Source: Thermomonas sp.
Lineage (GTDB): Bacteria > Pseudomonadota > Gammaproteobacteria > Xanthomonadales > Xanthomonadaceae
Assembly (NCBI RefSeq): GCF_023953935.1
Contig: NZ_JAMLIW010000010.1
Coordinates: 45,021-109,020 of the forward strand
DNA length: 64,000 nt
Direction: 5' to 3'
Positions within the stretch are counted from its first letter, which is position 1. Every line of letters begins with the position of its first letter. The position numbers and the translations under genes are program-made. Positions 8,871-18,270 of the stretch are shown one piece after another. The notes beneath the pieces are model-generated. The model was given only the letters and a program-made list of their open reading frames with translations, had not been told where the DNA came from and did not search any database.

Positions 8871-8920
8871 GGCGGAAGTGTACCCGTGCCCCGCGCCGCC
8901 GTCGCGGTCAGGCGCGCAGA

Positions 8921-9283
8921 TCAGCCTTTCGGTTCCGGCCGCCGCCAAAGCCACAGCGTCACCGAACCCATGATCGCGATGCCCAGCGCCGGCACCCACC
9001 AGACCGGCGAGAACACCAGCATGGAGACCGCCGAGGCGGACATCATTCCGGTCGCCAGCCATTTGGCGCGGCGGGCGACGGTGCCGTCACGTTCCCAGTC
9101 GATGATGCTCTGGCCGAATTTCGGGTGGGTGACCAGCCAGTGGCGCAGCCGCTGCGAGCCGCGCGCGGCGGCGAAGGCGGCCAGCAGGATGAAGGGCACG
9201 GTCGGCATGATCGGCAGGAACGCGCCGATGATGCCGAGGATCAAGCTGATCCAGGCCAGTGCTGCCCAGAGGTGGCGGGTCAT
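8921..9283 (-). CDS. DUF454 (YbaN-type) inner-membrane protein
   Basis: A 120-residue integral membrane protein with an N-terminal helix (LWAALAWISLILGIIGAFLP), the DUF454 motif PTVPFILLAAFAAARGS with the following HPKFG, and C-terminal paired helices ending WLWRR. ATG 9283 was chosen because the family begins at the first helix; an in-frame upstream start at 9361 would run through the REP element. The function of DUF454 proteins is unknown. It lies 50 bp upstream of lptM on the same strand. Confidence 0.85.
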   Translation of the reverse strand: MTRHLWAALAWISLILGIIGAFLPIMPTVPFILLAAFAAARGSQRLRHWLVTHPKFGQSIIDWERDGTVARRAKWLATGMMSASAVSMLVFSPVWWVPALGIAIMGSVTLWLWRRPEPKG

Positions 9284-9334
9284 GCGGCGGGCTGTCCGAG
9301 TCGCGGTGTGATGACTGGCATCGAGGGTTCTGGT

Positions 9335-9369
9335 CCGTTCATGGTTCGACAGGCTCACCACGAACGGGA
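9335..9369. repeat. REP element (CCGTTCATGGTTCGACAGG...CGAACGG)
   Basis: This is one copy of the palindromic intergenic element CCGTTCATGG-TTCGACAGGCTCA-CCACGAACGG, located between the DUF454 gene and the S9 peptidase gene. The outer arms CCGTTC/GAACGG are complementary. Further copies lie in 11632-11815 and a diverged one at 3792-3824. Confidence 0.85.
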
Positions 9370-9406
9370 TGTGGTCCCGTGATGAAAGCGGTGCGCGCCG
9401 CGAAGC

Positions 9407-11569
9407 TCAATCGACCCCCAGTTGTTCCAGCATGAAGGCGTACATCTCGGCCTGCTCGCGGTAGCGGCGGAAGCGGCCGGATTTGCCGCCGTGGCCGGCG
9501 TCCATGTTGGTGCGGAAGACGACAGGTGCGGCAGAGGTGTTCACATCGCGCAGCCGCGCCACGTATTTCGCCGGCTCCCAGTATTGCACCTGCGAATCCC
9601 ACAGCCCGGTGCCGACGAACATCGCCGGGTAGGCCTGCGCGCGCAGGTTGTCGTAGGGCGAATAGCCGAGGATGTAGTCGTAGTAGGTCTTGTCCTCGGG
9701 GTTGCCCCATTCGTCGTATTCGTTGGTGGTCAGCGGGATCGACGGGTCCAGCATCGTCGTCACCACATCGACGAACGGCACCTGCGAGAGGATCACCCGG
9801 AACTTGTCCGGCGCCATGTTGGCCACCGCGCCCATCAGCAGGCCACCGGCGCTGCCGCCGTGGGCGGCGATACGGTTCGGTGCGGCGTAGCCTTCGCGCA
9901 CCAGAAAATCGCGGACGTCGATGAAATCGGTGAAGGTGTTGACCTTCTTGAGCAGCTTGCCGTCCTCGTACCAGCGCCGGCCCAGTTCCTGGCCGCCGCG
10001 GACGTGGGCGATGGCATAGACCATGCCGCGATCGAGCAGGCTGAGCGTGCTGATCGAAAAGCCCGGATCCATCGATGCGCCATAGCTGCCGTAGCCGTAC
10101 AGCAGCAGCGCGGCTTGACCGTTCTTTTCAAAGCCCTTGCGATAGACTAGCGAGACGGGGAGGCGGGTGCCGTCGCGCGCCGTCGCCCACAGCCGTTCGG
10201 TGACGTAGTTGGCCGGGTCGAAATCACCCAGCACCGGCTGGCGCTTGAGCAGGCGGCGTTCGCCGGTGGCCACGTTGAGCTCGTACACCGTGCCCGGGGT
10301 GGTCATCGAGGTGTAGCTGTAGCGCACCCAGGCGGTGCCAGGCTCGCTGTTGGTGGCCAGTCCCATCGAATAGGCCGGCTCGTCGGCGCGGACGAATTCC
10401 TCGCTGCCGTCGGCGCGCAGCAGGCGCACGCGCTCCAGCCCGCCGCTGCGTTCGGCAATCGCCGTGAAGCCGTCGAACAGTTCGAAATCCTCGATCAGCA
10501 CGTCGTCGCGGTGGCCGATCCAGTCTTGCCAGTCCGTGCGCGATGTCGCACCGTCGGCGGCAGTGACGAGCTTGAAGTTGGTCGCGCCGTCGGCATTGGT
10601 GCGGATCACCCAGCGCCCGCCGAAGTGGTCGGCGTCATATTCCACGTCGCGCGCGCGCGGAGCGAGTACGGAAAACTGCACGGGGTTTGCGGCCGGGGCG
10701 TAGCGCAGCTCGGAAGACAGCGTGCTGCTCATCGCGATGACGATGTAGCGCTCGTCGCGGGTGCGGTCGATCGCCAGATAATAGTTGTCGTCGGTCTCCT
10801 CATAGACGACGGGGTCGTCCTTCGGATCGGTGCCGAGGACGTGTTTCTTCACCCGCACGGTGAGCAGGGTGTCCGGATCGTTTTCGATGTAGAACAGGGT
10901 GCGGTTGTCGTCGGCCCAGACCAGATCGCCGGAAACGCCGGGGATCGTTTCCGGATAATCGACGCCGGTGGCGAGGTTGCGGAAGCGGATCACGTGCTGG
11001 CGGCGGCCGTTGCTGTCCTCGGCCCAGGCCAGGGTCGTGTTGTCAGGGGACACCTCGTAGTCACCGACGTTGTAGTAGTCCTTGCCGGCGGCCAGCGCGT
11101 TGACGTCCAGCAGGATTTCTTCGCCCGTGAAATTGCCGGCGGCGTTGGCGGCCAGCAGGGAAGCCGCATCGACGCCGGGGCCGTCCTTGCGGCGCGCATG
11201 GATCGGGTAATCCTTGCCGGTTTCGAAACGGGCGTAATACCAGTACCCGCGTTCGCGGAAGGGCACGCTGGCGTCGTCCTGGCGGATGCGGGCGACGGTT
11301 TCGTCGTAGAGCTTGTCTTGCAGCGGTTTGGTTGGCGCCAGCACGGCGTCGGCGTAGGCATTTTCGGCGTTGAGATAGGCCAGCATCGCCGGGTTCTTGC
11401 GTTCGTCGTCGCGCAGCCAGTAGTACGGATCCTGCCGCTGCGCGCCGTGCGGCGCGGTGACGACGTGCGGGTGCTGCGCGGCGTCGGGCGGCGTGGGCAG
11501 GGTTTGGGCGTGGGCAGTTGGGCTCATGAACAAGAGGCTGGCAAGGGCAATGGCAAGGAGAGGCTTCAT
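9407..11569 (-). CDS. exported S9 oligopeptidase (oligopeptidase B type)
   Basis: A ~720-residue prolyl-oligopeptidase-family serine peptidase with a signal peptide (LLAIALASLLFMSPTAHAQ), so periplasmic or secreted. The N-terminal seven-bladed propeller region opens with DPYYWLRDDER. The C-terminal hydrolase has the Ser nucleophile in HGGSAGGLLMG, the acidic/positioning segment VPFVDVVTTMLD that is typical of PtrB, and the His in DAGHGGKSGR. Oligopeptidase B cuts short peptides after basic residues; that specificity is inferred from PtrB similarity. ATG 11569 puts the signal peptide at the N-terminus. A second S9 gene lies just upstream on the same strand, separated by REP copies. Confidence 0.9.
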   Translation of the reverse strand: MKPLLAIALASLLFMSPTAHAQTLPTPPDAAQHPHVVTAPHGAQRQDPYYWLRDDERKNPAMLAYLNAENAYADAVLAPTKPLQDKLYDETVARIRQDDASVPFRERGYWYYARFETGKDYPIHARRKDGPGVDAASLLAANAAGNFTGEEILLDVNALAAGKDYYNVGDYEVSPDNTTLAWAEDSNGRRQHVIRFRNLATGVDYPETIPGVSGDLVWADDNRTLFYIENDPDTLLTVRVKKHVLGTDPKDDPVVYEETDDNYYLAIDRTRDERYIVIAMSSTLSSELRYAPAANPVQFSVLAPRARDVEYDADHFGGRWVIRTNADGATNFKLVTAADGATSRTDWQDWIGHRDDVLIEDFELFDGFTAIAERSGGLERVRLLRADGSEEFVRADEPAYSMGLATNSEPGTAWVRYSYTSMTTPGTVYELNVATGERRLLKRQPVLGDFDPANYVTERLWATARDGTRLPVSLVYRKGFEKNGQAALLLYGYGSYGASMDPGFSISTLSLLDRGMVYAIAHVRGGQELGRRWYEDGKLLKKVNTFTDFIDVRDFLVREGYAAPNRIAAHGGSAGGLLMGAVANMAPDKFRVILSQVPFVDVVTTMLDPSIPLTTNEYDEWGNPEDKTYYDYILGYSPYDNLRAQAYPAMFVGTGLWDSQVQYWEPAKYVARLRDVNTSAAPVVFRTNMDAGHGGKSGRFRRYREQAEMYAFMLEQLGVD

Positions 11570-11631
11570 GGATGGCGCCTGTTGCGGGAATTGCAATGGT
11601 GGGGTGGTGTATGTGACGGATCATGGCTGTT

Positions 11632-11815
11632 CCGTTCATGGTTCGACAAGCTCACCACGAACGGAACCATTTGCATCGTGCCCGGTATCGTAATCCGTCC
11701 GTCCTGAGCCCTTCGACAGGCTCAGGACAGGCCTGTCGAAGGATGAACGGCAGAGCCAACGGACTCGGGCCTTGGCCGGTGCCGTTCATGGTTCGACAGG
11801 CTCACCACGAACGGG
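11632..11815. repeat. cluster of three REP elements in a 310-bp spacer
   Basis: The spacer between the two S9 peptidase genes contains no gene. It holds two copies of the CCGTTCATGGTTCGACA(A/G)GCTCACCACGAACGG-type element (11632-11664 and 11782-11815). Between them is a related double palindrome at 11702-11742 (CTGAGCC/CTTCGACAGGCTCAG then CAGGCCTGTCGAAGG). All can fold into hairpins in transcripts of the leftward genes. Confidence 0.88.
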
Positions 11816-11879
11816 AGGTGGGGGCCACGAACGGACGAGCCCTCCGATACCGAGTCAGGCTCGGCTTGCCCGGAAGCAG

Positions 11880-13985
11880 TCATTGCCTTCCTTGTCGCGC
11901 CAACCGATCCCACAGGAAGGTCCAGGCCAGCGCGCTCATGTGCGCGGCCTGGGCGTTGTCGGCGGCGCCGCCGTGGCCGCCTTCGATGTTCTCGTAGTAA
12001 TGCACGTCCTTCCCGGCCGCTTCCATCTTCGCCATCATCTTGCGGGCATGCGCCGGGTGGACGCGGTCGTCCTTGGTCGAGGTCAGGAACAGCGTCGGTG
12101 GATAGGCCCGGCTGGCGTCGAACAGGTGGTAGGGCGAGAAGGTCTTGATGAAGTCCCAGTCGCTGGTATCGGGATCGCCGTATTCGGCCATCCACGAGGC
12201 GCCGGCCAGCAGGTGGCTGTAGCGCTTCATGTCCAGCAGCGGCACCTGCACCACAATCGCGCCGAATTTTTCCGGGTATTGGGTGAGCATATTGCCCATC
12301 AGCAGGCCGCCGTTGCTGCCGCCCATGGCGCCCAGGTGCGCGGGTGAGGTGATCCGGCGCGCGACCAGGTCGTCGGCGATCGCGGCAAAGTCTTCATAGG
12401 CCTTGTGACGATTGGCCTTGAGCGCGGCCTGGTGCCAGCGCGGGCCGTATTCGCCACCGCCGCGGATATTGGCCAGCACATAGACGCCGCCGCGCTCCAG
12501 CCAGGCCTTGCCGATCGCGCCCGAGTAGGACGGCGTCATCGAGATTTCAAAGCCACCGTAGCCGTACAGCAGGGTCGGCGCGGTCCCGTCGAACTTCCGA
12601 TCCTTGGGCCGCACCACGAAGTACGGCACCCGGGTGCCGTCTTTCGACGTGGCGAAGTGCTGTTCGATCACTTCCTTCCAGGCATTGAAGAACTCGGGGT
12701 TGGACTTGAGCTTCTCCGGGGCCTGGCCGACCTCCACCAGCGACAGCGTCGTCGGGGAGAGGAAATCGGTGGTGGTCATCCACACTGCGTTGCTGTTATC
12801 CGGATCGACGGACGAAACCGTCACCGCACCGATCGGCGGCGCGCCGATGAAGTCCGATTTGCTCCAGGCGCCGGCGCCGGGGGTGAGCACGGAGAGTCGG
12901 TTCTTGACGTCTTCCATCACGTTCAGGACAAGATGATCGCGGGTCCAGCTGTAGCCCGCCAGCGCGGCGCGATCGGTGGGCGTGAACAGCGCGGAGAATT
13001 CGCGCTTGCCGGCCATGAAATCGTTGAAGTTCGTGGCGATCAGTGCGCCGGCCGGATAGGTCCTGCCGTCCGCCGTGTACGGCTCGCGCAGCTCCAGCAG
13101 CAGCCAGTCCTTGTGCACGCTCTTTTGCGCCGAGTTGGGCGCATCGATCCGGGTCAGCGCACCGTCTGCGCTGCGCAGGTAGAGCTCATCGTTGTAGAAG
13201 GCCAGCGTGCGGCTGACGAAGTCGCGGGCGTAGCCGGGGGTGAAATCGTGGAAGGCGGCGATGTACATGTCGCCGGGTTGACCGGTGTAGACGGTGCTGG
13301 CGCTTGCCATCGGCGTGCCGCGCTTCCAGACCTTGACGATGTTGGGATAGCCCGAGCTGGTCATCGTGCCCGGCCCGAAATCGGTGAACACGTACACCGT
13401 GTTTTCGTCGATCCATGCCAGCCCGCCCTTGGCCTCGGGACGGAAGAAACCGCCTTCGACGAACTGCTTGCTGGTGAGGTCGAACTCGCGCGTGACGTCG
13501 GCATCCGAGCCGCCGGGCGAAAGCGCGATCAGGCAGCGCTGGTAGGCGGGCTTCAGGCAATCGGCGCCGTGCCAGACCCACTGCTTGCCTTCGGCGGCGT
13601 TGAGCGCATCAAGGTCGAGCACGGTTTCCCACTGCGGCTCGGGCTTGCGGTATTCGGCCAGCGTGGTGCGCCGCCACAGGCCGCGCTGGTGCTGGGCGTC
13701 CTTCCAGAAATTGTAGTAGTAGTCGCCGATCTTCTCGACCCCCGGGATCTTGGCGTCGGAATCGAGAATGGCGCGGATCTCGCCTTCCAGTCGCTTGAAC
13801 TCAGGCGATGCGGCAATGTCGGCCTCGGTTCGCGCATTGCGTGCGCGCACCCAGTCCAGCGCACGCTGGCCGGACACGTCCTCCAGCCAGGCATAGGGAT
13901 CGTCGGTGGGCGGCGCCGTTTGCGCGGCTGCCGAGGCGGCGATGGCGAGGCTGGCGATCAGGCAGGCGCTGGAGAATTGGGACAT
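11880..13985 (-). CDS. exported prolyl oligopeptidase family protein
   Basis: A 701-residue S9 peptidase with a cleavable signal peptide (ASLAIAASAAAQTAPP). The N-terminal propeller opens with DPYAWLEDVSG, the family's characteristic phrase. The hydrolase domain has LLYGYGGFEISMTP, IRGGGEYGPRWHQAALK, the Ser nucleophile in GGSNGGLLMG, Asp in TSTKDDRVHPAHARKM and His in EGGHGGAA. The GGSNGG and RVHPAHA motifs are closer to true prolyl endopeptidases than to PtrB, so cleavage after proline in peptides is likely. It is tandem with the PtrB-like gene, giving two exported oligopeptidases of different specificity. Confidence 0.92.
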   Translation of the reverse strand: MSQFSSACLIASLAIAASAAAQTAPPTDDPYAWLEDVSGQRALDWVRARNARTEADIAASPEFKRLEGEIRAILDSDAKIPGVEKIGDYYYNFWKDAQHQRGLWRRTTLAEYRKPEPQWETVLDLDALNAAEGKQWVWHGADCLKPAYQRCLIALSPGGSDADVTREFDLTSKQFVEGGFFRPEAKGGLAWIDENTVYVFTDFGPGTMTSSGYPNIVKVWKRGTPMASASTVYTGQPGDMYIAAFHDFTPGYARDFVSRTLAFYNDELYLRSADGALTRIDAPNSAQKSVHKDWLLLELREPYTADGRTYPAGALIATNFNDFMAGKREFSALFTPTDRAALAGYSWTRDHLVLNVMEDVKNRLSVLTPGAGAWSKSDFIGAPPIGAVTVSSVDPDNSNAVWMTTTDFLSPTTLSLVEVGQAPEKLKSNPEFFNAWKEVIEQHFATSKDGTRVPYFVVRPKDRKFDGTAPTLLYGYGGFEISMTPSYSGAIGKAWLERGGVYVLANIRGGGEYGPRWHQAALKANRHKAYEDFAAIADDLVARRITSPAHLGAMGGSNGGLLMGNMLTQYPEKFGAIVVQVPLLDMKRYSHLLAGASWMAEYGDPDTSDWDFIKTFSPYHLFDASRAYPPTLFLTSTKDDRVHPAHARKMMAKMEAAGKDVHYYENIEGGHGGAADNAQAAHMSALAWTFLWDRLARQGRQ

Positions 13986-14091
13986 GGCGGGCTCCGTGGC
14001 AAAGGCGTCAAACCGGGAACGCTAGCACGCAGCGGCGGAACCGCGGATGTCCTGAAGGTTGGCCGAAGGCCGGGAACGCCGCGCCCGTGGT

Positions 14092-14364
14092 TCAGGCGCG
14101 ACGTGCTGAAGGCCGCGGGATGGCCGTCCGCCGAACGCGCTGACGGCGCGCCTGCGGGCGGCGGCGGCGCGGCAGTGCCCATGCAATCTGCGGTTTCGCC
14201 AGCCGCAGCAAGCTCAGCCACGCCGCCAGCGGCATTCCGACCAGCCACAGCGGCAGCCAACCGATCCAGGCACTGCTGCCGCGCGCGGCGGGGATCAGGA
14301 TGACGAGGGTTGCGCCAAGCAGAACACACTGGCGCAGGAACAGTTCAAGCGAGCGGCGGGACAT
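14092..14364 (-). CDS. small hypothetical membrane protein
   Basis: A 90-residue protein with a hydrophobic segment (QCVLLGATLVILIPAARG), a second (WIGWLPLWLVGMPLAAWLSLL), and an Arg-rich basic tail. The two helices suggest an inner-membrane protein with both ends in the cytoplasm. I do not recognise a family. It sits between the patatin gene and the prolyl oligopeptidase gene on the same strand, 61 bp after the patatin stop. The coding call rests on length, membrane character and placement. Confidence 0.55.
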   Translation of the reverse strand: MSRRSLELFLRQCVLLGATLVILIPAARGSSAWIGWLPLWLVGMPLAAWLSLLRLAKPQIAWALPRRRRPQARRQRVRRTAIPRPSARRA

Positions 14365-14425
14365 GGCGGTGCTCCGATGCTGGGAAAGCCAGCTTGCCGC
14401 GCCCGCGTCGCACGGATTGAGACGC

Positions 14426-15340
14426 TCAGAACCCCGCCGCGTCCAGCGCCTTTTCCGCTTCGCGGCGGCCGATCTCGATCAGTTCCGAGGCGCGCCAGAA
14501 TTCGTAGAACTCGCAGGCGTCGCGCGGGATGCGGATCAGCAGGTCGGGCGGTTCCAGCGCCAGCTGCACCCGGCCGATGCGCTCTTGCATGGTGTCCAGC
14601 GCGCGCGACATCACTTCCATCAATTTGAAGTGGTGCTGCGGCGGCTTGGCTTCGTCGTCGCTGAAATGGCGCTCCACCCAACGCCCGAGGATGCCGGGAG
14701 ATTCCTTGGCATTTTCCGCAACCAGCTCGCGCACCGGATCGGCGGCCAGCTGCGGCGGCCGTGAGTGGATGTCGACCGCGATCACCCGGTGCGGCCCGGC
14801 CAGCCGGGTGGCGGTGATCGGCAGCGGCGCCAGCAGGCCGCCATCGACCAGTTCCATGTCGCCGATGACCATCGGCGTGAAGATGCCGGGGATGGCGAAC
14901 GAGGCGCGGATGGCATCCCAGAGATCGCCGCGGCGCAGCCAGACCTCGCGCTGGTGCATCAGGTCCACCGCCACGGCGGTGAAGTCGATGGGCAATTCCT
15001 CGATCCGCGGTTCGCCCACCACCTTGCGCAGGGTGCGCACCAGCTTCTCGCCGGTGAACATGGCCGGGCGACCGAACCCGGGATCGAGCAGGCGCAGCAT
15101 CTCGGCGCGGCTGGTCGTCTGCATCCAGTGCATCAACTCGGGCAGCTTTCCTGCAGCGCAGGCGCCGCCGACCAGCGCGCCGCAGGAGGTGCCGGCAATC
15201 GCCCGGATCTGCATCCCGCGTTCCTGCAGCACTTCGATCACGCCAATCTGCGCCAGCCCGCGGGCACCGCCGGCGCCCAGCGCGAGTACGATGCTGCGGT
15301 CCTGGGCATTGTCCATGGCAGGTGCGTCGGTGGCGTTCAT
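14426..15340 (-). CDS. patatin-like phospholipase family protein
   Basis: A 304-residue patatin-fold lipid acyl hydrolase. The oxyanion-hole motif GAGGARGLAQIGV is at ~residue 24, the Ser nucleophile lies in GTSCG (~51) and the catalytic Asp in the ELVDGGLLAPLP segment (~165), together forming the Ser-Asp dyad. There is no signal peptide, so it resembles cytoplasmic RssA-type patatins and not secreted toxins. Its ATG overlaps the stop of the upstream WYL regulator by 4 bp (ATGA), so the two are translationally coupled, and the regulator may control it. Confidence 0.9.
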   Translation of the reverse strand: MNATDAPAMDNAQDRSIVLALGAGGARGLAQIGVIEVLQERGMQIRAIAGTSCGALVGGACAAGKLPELMHWMQTTSRAEMLRLLDPGFGRPAMFTGEKLVRTLRKVVGEPRIEELPIDFTAVAVDLMHQREVWLRRGDLWDAIRASFAIPGIFTPMVIGDMELVDGGLLAPLPITATRLAGPHRVIAVDIHSRPPQLAADPVRELVAENAKESPGILGRWVERHFSDDEAKPPQHHFKLMEVMSRALDTMQERIGRVQLALEPPDLLIRIPRDACEFYEFWRASELIEIGRREAEKALDAAGF

Positions 15341-16311
15341 GGCGCGTCTTCGTAGTTGCTGATCGCCAGCTGCAGCAGGGTGCGCAGCTGCATGCGCAGT
15401 GCCTTTGGTTCGACCAGTTCGGCGTCGGCACCGTAGTGCAGCACGTCCATCAGCAGTTCACGCGGGACCGAATACGGAACCTTCAGCTCGTAGCGCCCGT
15501 CGGGCAGGAACTGGCCCTGCTGCTGCGAATGCCAGTGTTCCTCGGCGACCCAGCGCGCGGCCTTGGCGGAAAAGCGAATGGTCGCCCAGCCCTTGGGCGC
15601 GCCCGAGAAGATGCCGTAGCTGGACGCAAGATGGGCATTGAGTTCGGCGGCATCGAGGTCGCGGGCGCGGCCCTCGCCGGGCTTGGGAGCCGTGATTCGA
15701 TCGAGCGAGAAGCTGCGCAGCGCTTCGCGATCATCGTCCCAGGCGTCGAGGTACCAGTTGTCGCGGTAGTGGGTCAGACGCTGCGGGCTGACGCTGCGCC
15801 GGGTTTTCTCGTCGGTGGAACGGGCGCGATAGTCGAAGCCGAGGGTGTGGCGTTCGAGCACCGCCGAGGCAACCAGGCGGAATACGTGCTCGTCGAGTTT
15901 TCGGGTGCGGTGCGGGATCACCCGGATCCGTTCCAGCGGCCAGCGCTTGCCGCCGGAATGTTCATCGAGCAGTCTGTCGATGCGCTGCTGCAGCGGGGCC
16001 AGCACCTCCGCGAGCATGCCGCCGCCGCTGCGCGCCAGCAGTTGCTGCGCGGCCACCAGCGCGTGCAATTCCTCCGAGGTGAGCCACAGCCCCGGCAGTT
16101 CGAAACGTTCGGCTTCGGCCCGGTCGTAGCTGAAGCCGGCGTCGCCGTCGCCGATGACGGGCGCCATCAGCCCATCGCGCAGGAAGGCGAGGTCACGGTA
16201 GACGGTGGCGCGCGAGCAGCCCAGTTCGTCCTGCAGGTGAGCCACCGTCACCGGCCGGCGCGCGGCCTGAAACGTGCGGTGCATCGCGATGATGCGCTCA
16301 TAGCGGTCCAT
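15337..16311 (-). CDS. YafY-type HTH/WYL-domain transcriptional regulator
   Basis: A 324-residue regulator. The N-terminal helix-turn-helix of the HTH_11 type (VTVAHLQDELGCSRATVYRDLAFLRD, residues ~20-46) is followed by a WYL domain with the LTHYRDNWYLDAWDDDREALRSF region and a C-terminal WCX extension. WYL proteins bind nucleic acid or nucleotide-type ligands and act as repressors or activators of stress and defence genes; the ligand and targets here are unknown. The start at 16311 is ~120 bp from the divergent SLC13 gene, so it may also control that promoter. It is coupled to the patatin gene. Confidence 0.88.
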   Translation of the reverse strand: MDRYERIIAMHRTFQAARRPVTVAHLQDELGCSRATVYRDLAFLRDGLMAPVIGDGDAGFSYDRAEAERFELPGLWLTSEELHALVAAQQLLARSGGGMLAEVLAPLQQRIDRLLDEHSGGKRWPLERIRVIPHRTRKLDEHVFRLVASAVLERHTLGFDYRARSTDEKTRRSVSPQRLTHYRDNWYLDAWDDDREALRSFSLDRITAPKPGEGRARDLDAAELNAHLASSYGIFSGAPKGWATIRFSAKAARWVAEEHWHSQQQGQFLPDGRYELKVPYSVPRELLMDVLHYGADAELVEPKALRMQLRTLLQLAISNYEDAP

Positions 16312-16434
16312 CGTGCGATTATGCGTCAGCAGCACGGGGATGTGGCCATGGTCGGCACGTGCCTGCCGATCGCCACAGTGGCGCCATCCGGGCGCCGCGA
16401 ATGGCGCCTTTGGATCCGGGGACCCGCACACCAC

Positions 16435-18213
16435 ATGCATTGGCAGGCTTGGGCAACGCTCGCGATCATCGCCATGGCGATGGTGGCATTCGCCAGCGAG
16501 AAAATCCGCATCGACATGGTGGCGCTGGTGGTGCTGGCGCTGCTGGTGGCGCTGGGGATCGTCGACATCGACGAAGCGCTCAGCGGGTTTTCCAACGAGG
16601 CCACGGTGACGGTGGCGGCGATGTTCGCGCTCAGCCTGGGCATCGAGCGCTCCGGCGCGCTGGAACCGCTGGGGCAAATGCTCTCGCGCATCCGCAAACC
16701 GTGGCTGCTCACCCTGGCGCTGATGGTGACGATCGCGCCGATGGGGGCGTTCGTGAAGAACATCGCGCTGGTGGCCACCTTCCTGCCGCTGGCGCTGCGG
16801 GTCTGCACGCGCTCAGGCACTTCGCCGGCGCGGGTGCTGATGCCGATGGCGTTTGCCGCGCAGATGGGCGGGGTGTGCACCCTGATCGGTACCTCGTCCA
16901 ACCTGTTGACCAACAGCCTGGCGGTGAAGAGCGGCCTGCCGGAGTTCGGCGTGTTCGAGTTCACCAAGCTCGGCGCCATCCTCGCTGTGGTCGGCATCGC
17001 CTACCTGATGTTGCTCGGGCGCTGGCTGCTGCCGAAGCAGGCGAACACCCTGCTGGGCGCGGTCGGTGATGGCGAGGGCATCGGGAAATACGTGACGGAA
17101 TTGCGCATCACCGCCGATTCGCCGCTGCGCGGAACCACGATTGCCGATGCCCGGATCATTGAATTGCACGGGGTCTTCCCGCTGGAGTTGCTGCGCGGCA
17201 ACGAAAAGATGTGGTCGCCGCGCTTCCAGAAGCTGGAGCGTCACGACGTGCTGCTGGTGCGCGGGGATTGGGAGAAGATCGAGGCGTTTCGCCAGAACAT
17301 GAAGCTGGTGTATCCGCGCGAGCCGCACTACGCCGGCCCGGATGACCGCCCGCGGGTGCTGGTGGAGATGATGGTGGCGCCGGCCAGCGCGGCGGAAAGT
17401 CGGCACCTGTCCGACCTCGACCTGGGCTGGCGCTACGACGGCGGCGTGCTGGCCATCCACCGCCGCGGCCACCTTCTGCACGACTCGCTGGGCGAGGTGG
17501 AGCTGGCGGTCGGCGACGTCCTGCTGCTGTTGACCGAAGAAGATCGCCTGCCGGTACTGCGCGCGGATGACCGCTTCATCGTGCTGGGCCAGCGCAGCAG
17601 CCGGCGGCACCGGTCATGGCGCAAGGCCTGGCTGGCGGTGGGCACCATGGTCGCGGTGGTGGTGGCCTCGGGGATGCACTGGATGCCGATTCCCGCCGCG
17701 GCCATTTGCGGCGCGGTCGCGATGGCGGCCTTCGGCTGCTACGGGCACAAGGACGTTTACGAGGCGATGGACTGGAAGATCATCGTCCTGCTCGGCGCGA
17801 TCCTGCCGCTGGGGATCGCGATCGAAAAGACCGGGGTGGCGCATGAGCTGGTGGCGGCGAGCATGCAGTTGCTCGGCGATCATGGCCCGCTGGCGGCCCT
17901 GCTGCTGGTCTACCTGCTGACCGCGGTGCTGACCGAATTCATGGGCCACAACCCGTCGGTGGTGCTGATGGTGGGGATCGCCATCTCGGTGGCGCAGTCG
18001 GTGCAGGCCGATCCGCGCCCGTTCATCGTGGCGGTGGCGTTCGCCGCCGCCACCTCGTTCGCCACGCCGGTCGGGTATCCCACCAACACCATGGTCTATT
18101 ACGCGGGTGGCTACCGATTCACCGACTTCATGAAGGTGGGCATCCCGCTGATCGCCATCTTCTGCGCGATCTCGATGTGGCTGATCCCGCAATTCTGGCC
18201 GTTCCATCCGTAG
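16435..18213 (+). CDS. SLC13-family permease with central RCK_C (TrkA-C) domains
   Basis: A 592-residue inner-membrane transporter of the DASS/SLC13 type. The membrane half 1 (residues ~1-195) includes the motif TLIGTSSNLLTNSLA. Two soluble RCK_C/TrkA-C-like repeats follow (~210-290, VTELRITADSPLRGTTI; ~315-390, ending VGDVLLLLTEED). Membrane half 2 contains FMGHNPSVVLM and SFATPVGYPTNTMVY. This layout matches anion (sulfate, dicarboxylate) symporters with cytoplasmic regulatory domains. ATG 16435 was preferred over upstream in-frame starts because the first helix begins there; the longer frame overlaps the divergent WYL gene. Confidence 0.88.
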   Translation: MHWQAWATLAIIAMAMVAFASEKIRIDMVALVVLALLVALGIVDIDEALSGFSNEATVTVAAMFALSLGIERSGALEPLGQMLSRIRKPWLLTLALMVTIAPMGAFVKNIALVATFLPLALRVCTRSGTSPARVLMPMAFAAQMGGVCTLIGTSSNLLTNSLAVKSGLPEFGVFEFTKLGAILAVVGIAYLMLLGRWLLPKQANTLLGAVGDGEGIGKYVTELRITADSPLRGTTIADARIIELHGVFPLELLRGNEKMWSPRFQKLERHDVLLVRGDWEKIEAFRQNMKLVYPREPHYAGPDDRPRVLVEMMVAPASAAESRHLSDLDLGWRYDGGVLAIHRRGHLLHDSLGEVELAVGDVLLLLTEEDRLPVLRADDRFIVLGQRSSRRHRSWRKAWLAVGTMVAVVVASGMHWMPIPAAAICGAVAMAAFGCYGHKDVYEAMDWKIIVLLGAILPLGIAIEKTGVAHELVAASMQLLGDHGPLAALLLVYLLTAVLTEFMGHNPSVVLMVGIAISVAQSVQADPRPFIVAVAFAAATSFATPVGYPTNTMVYYAGGYRFTDFMKVGIPLIAIFCAISMWLIPQFWPFHP

Positions 18214-18270
18214 CGCGGGCAAGCGCCGGGAGAGGTGCAGGCACCCTTCCGGCGTTGCGCGGTTCCTGCT

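Noticed and set aside
10511-11707. 398-codon plus-strand open frame
   Set aside because: Shadow of the PtrB-like peptidase gene.
12405-14303. 632-codon plus-strand open frame
   Set aside because: Antisense to the prolyl oligopeptidase gene; no recognisable protein features.
15322-18213. 963-residue reading of the SLC13 frame
   Set aside because: The N-terminal extension is antisense to the WYL regulator; the transporter begins at 16435.
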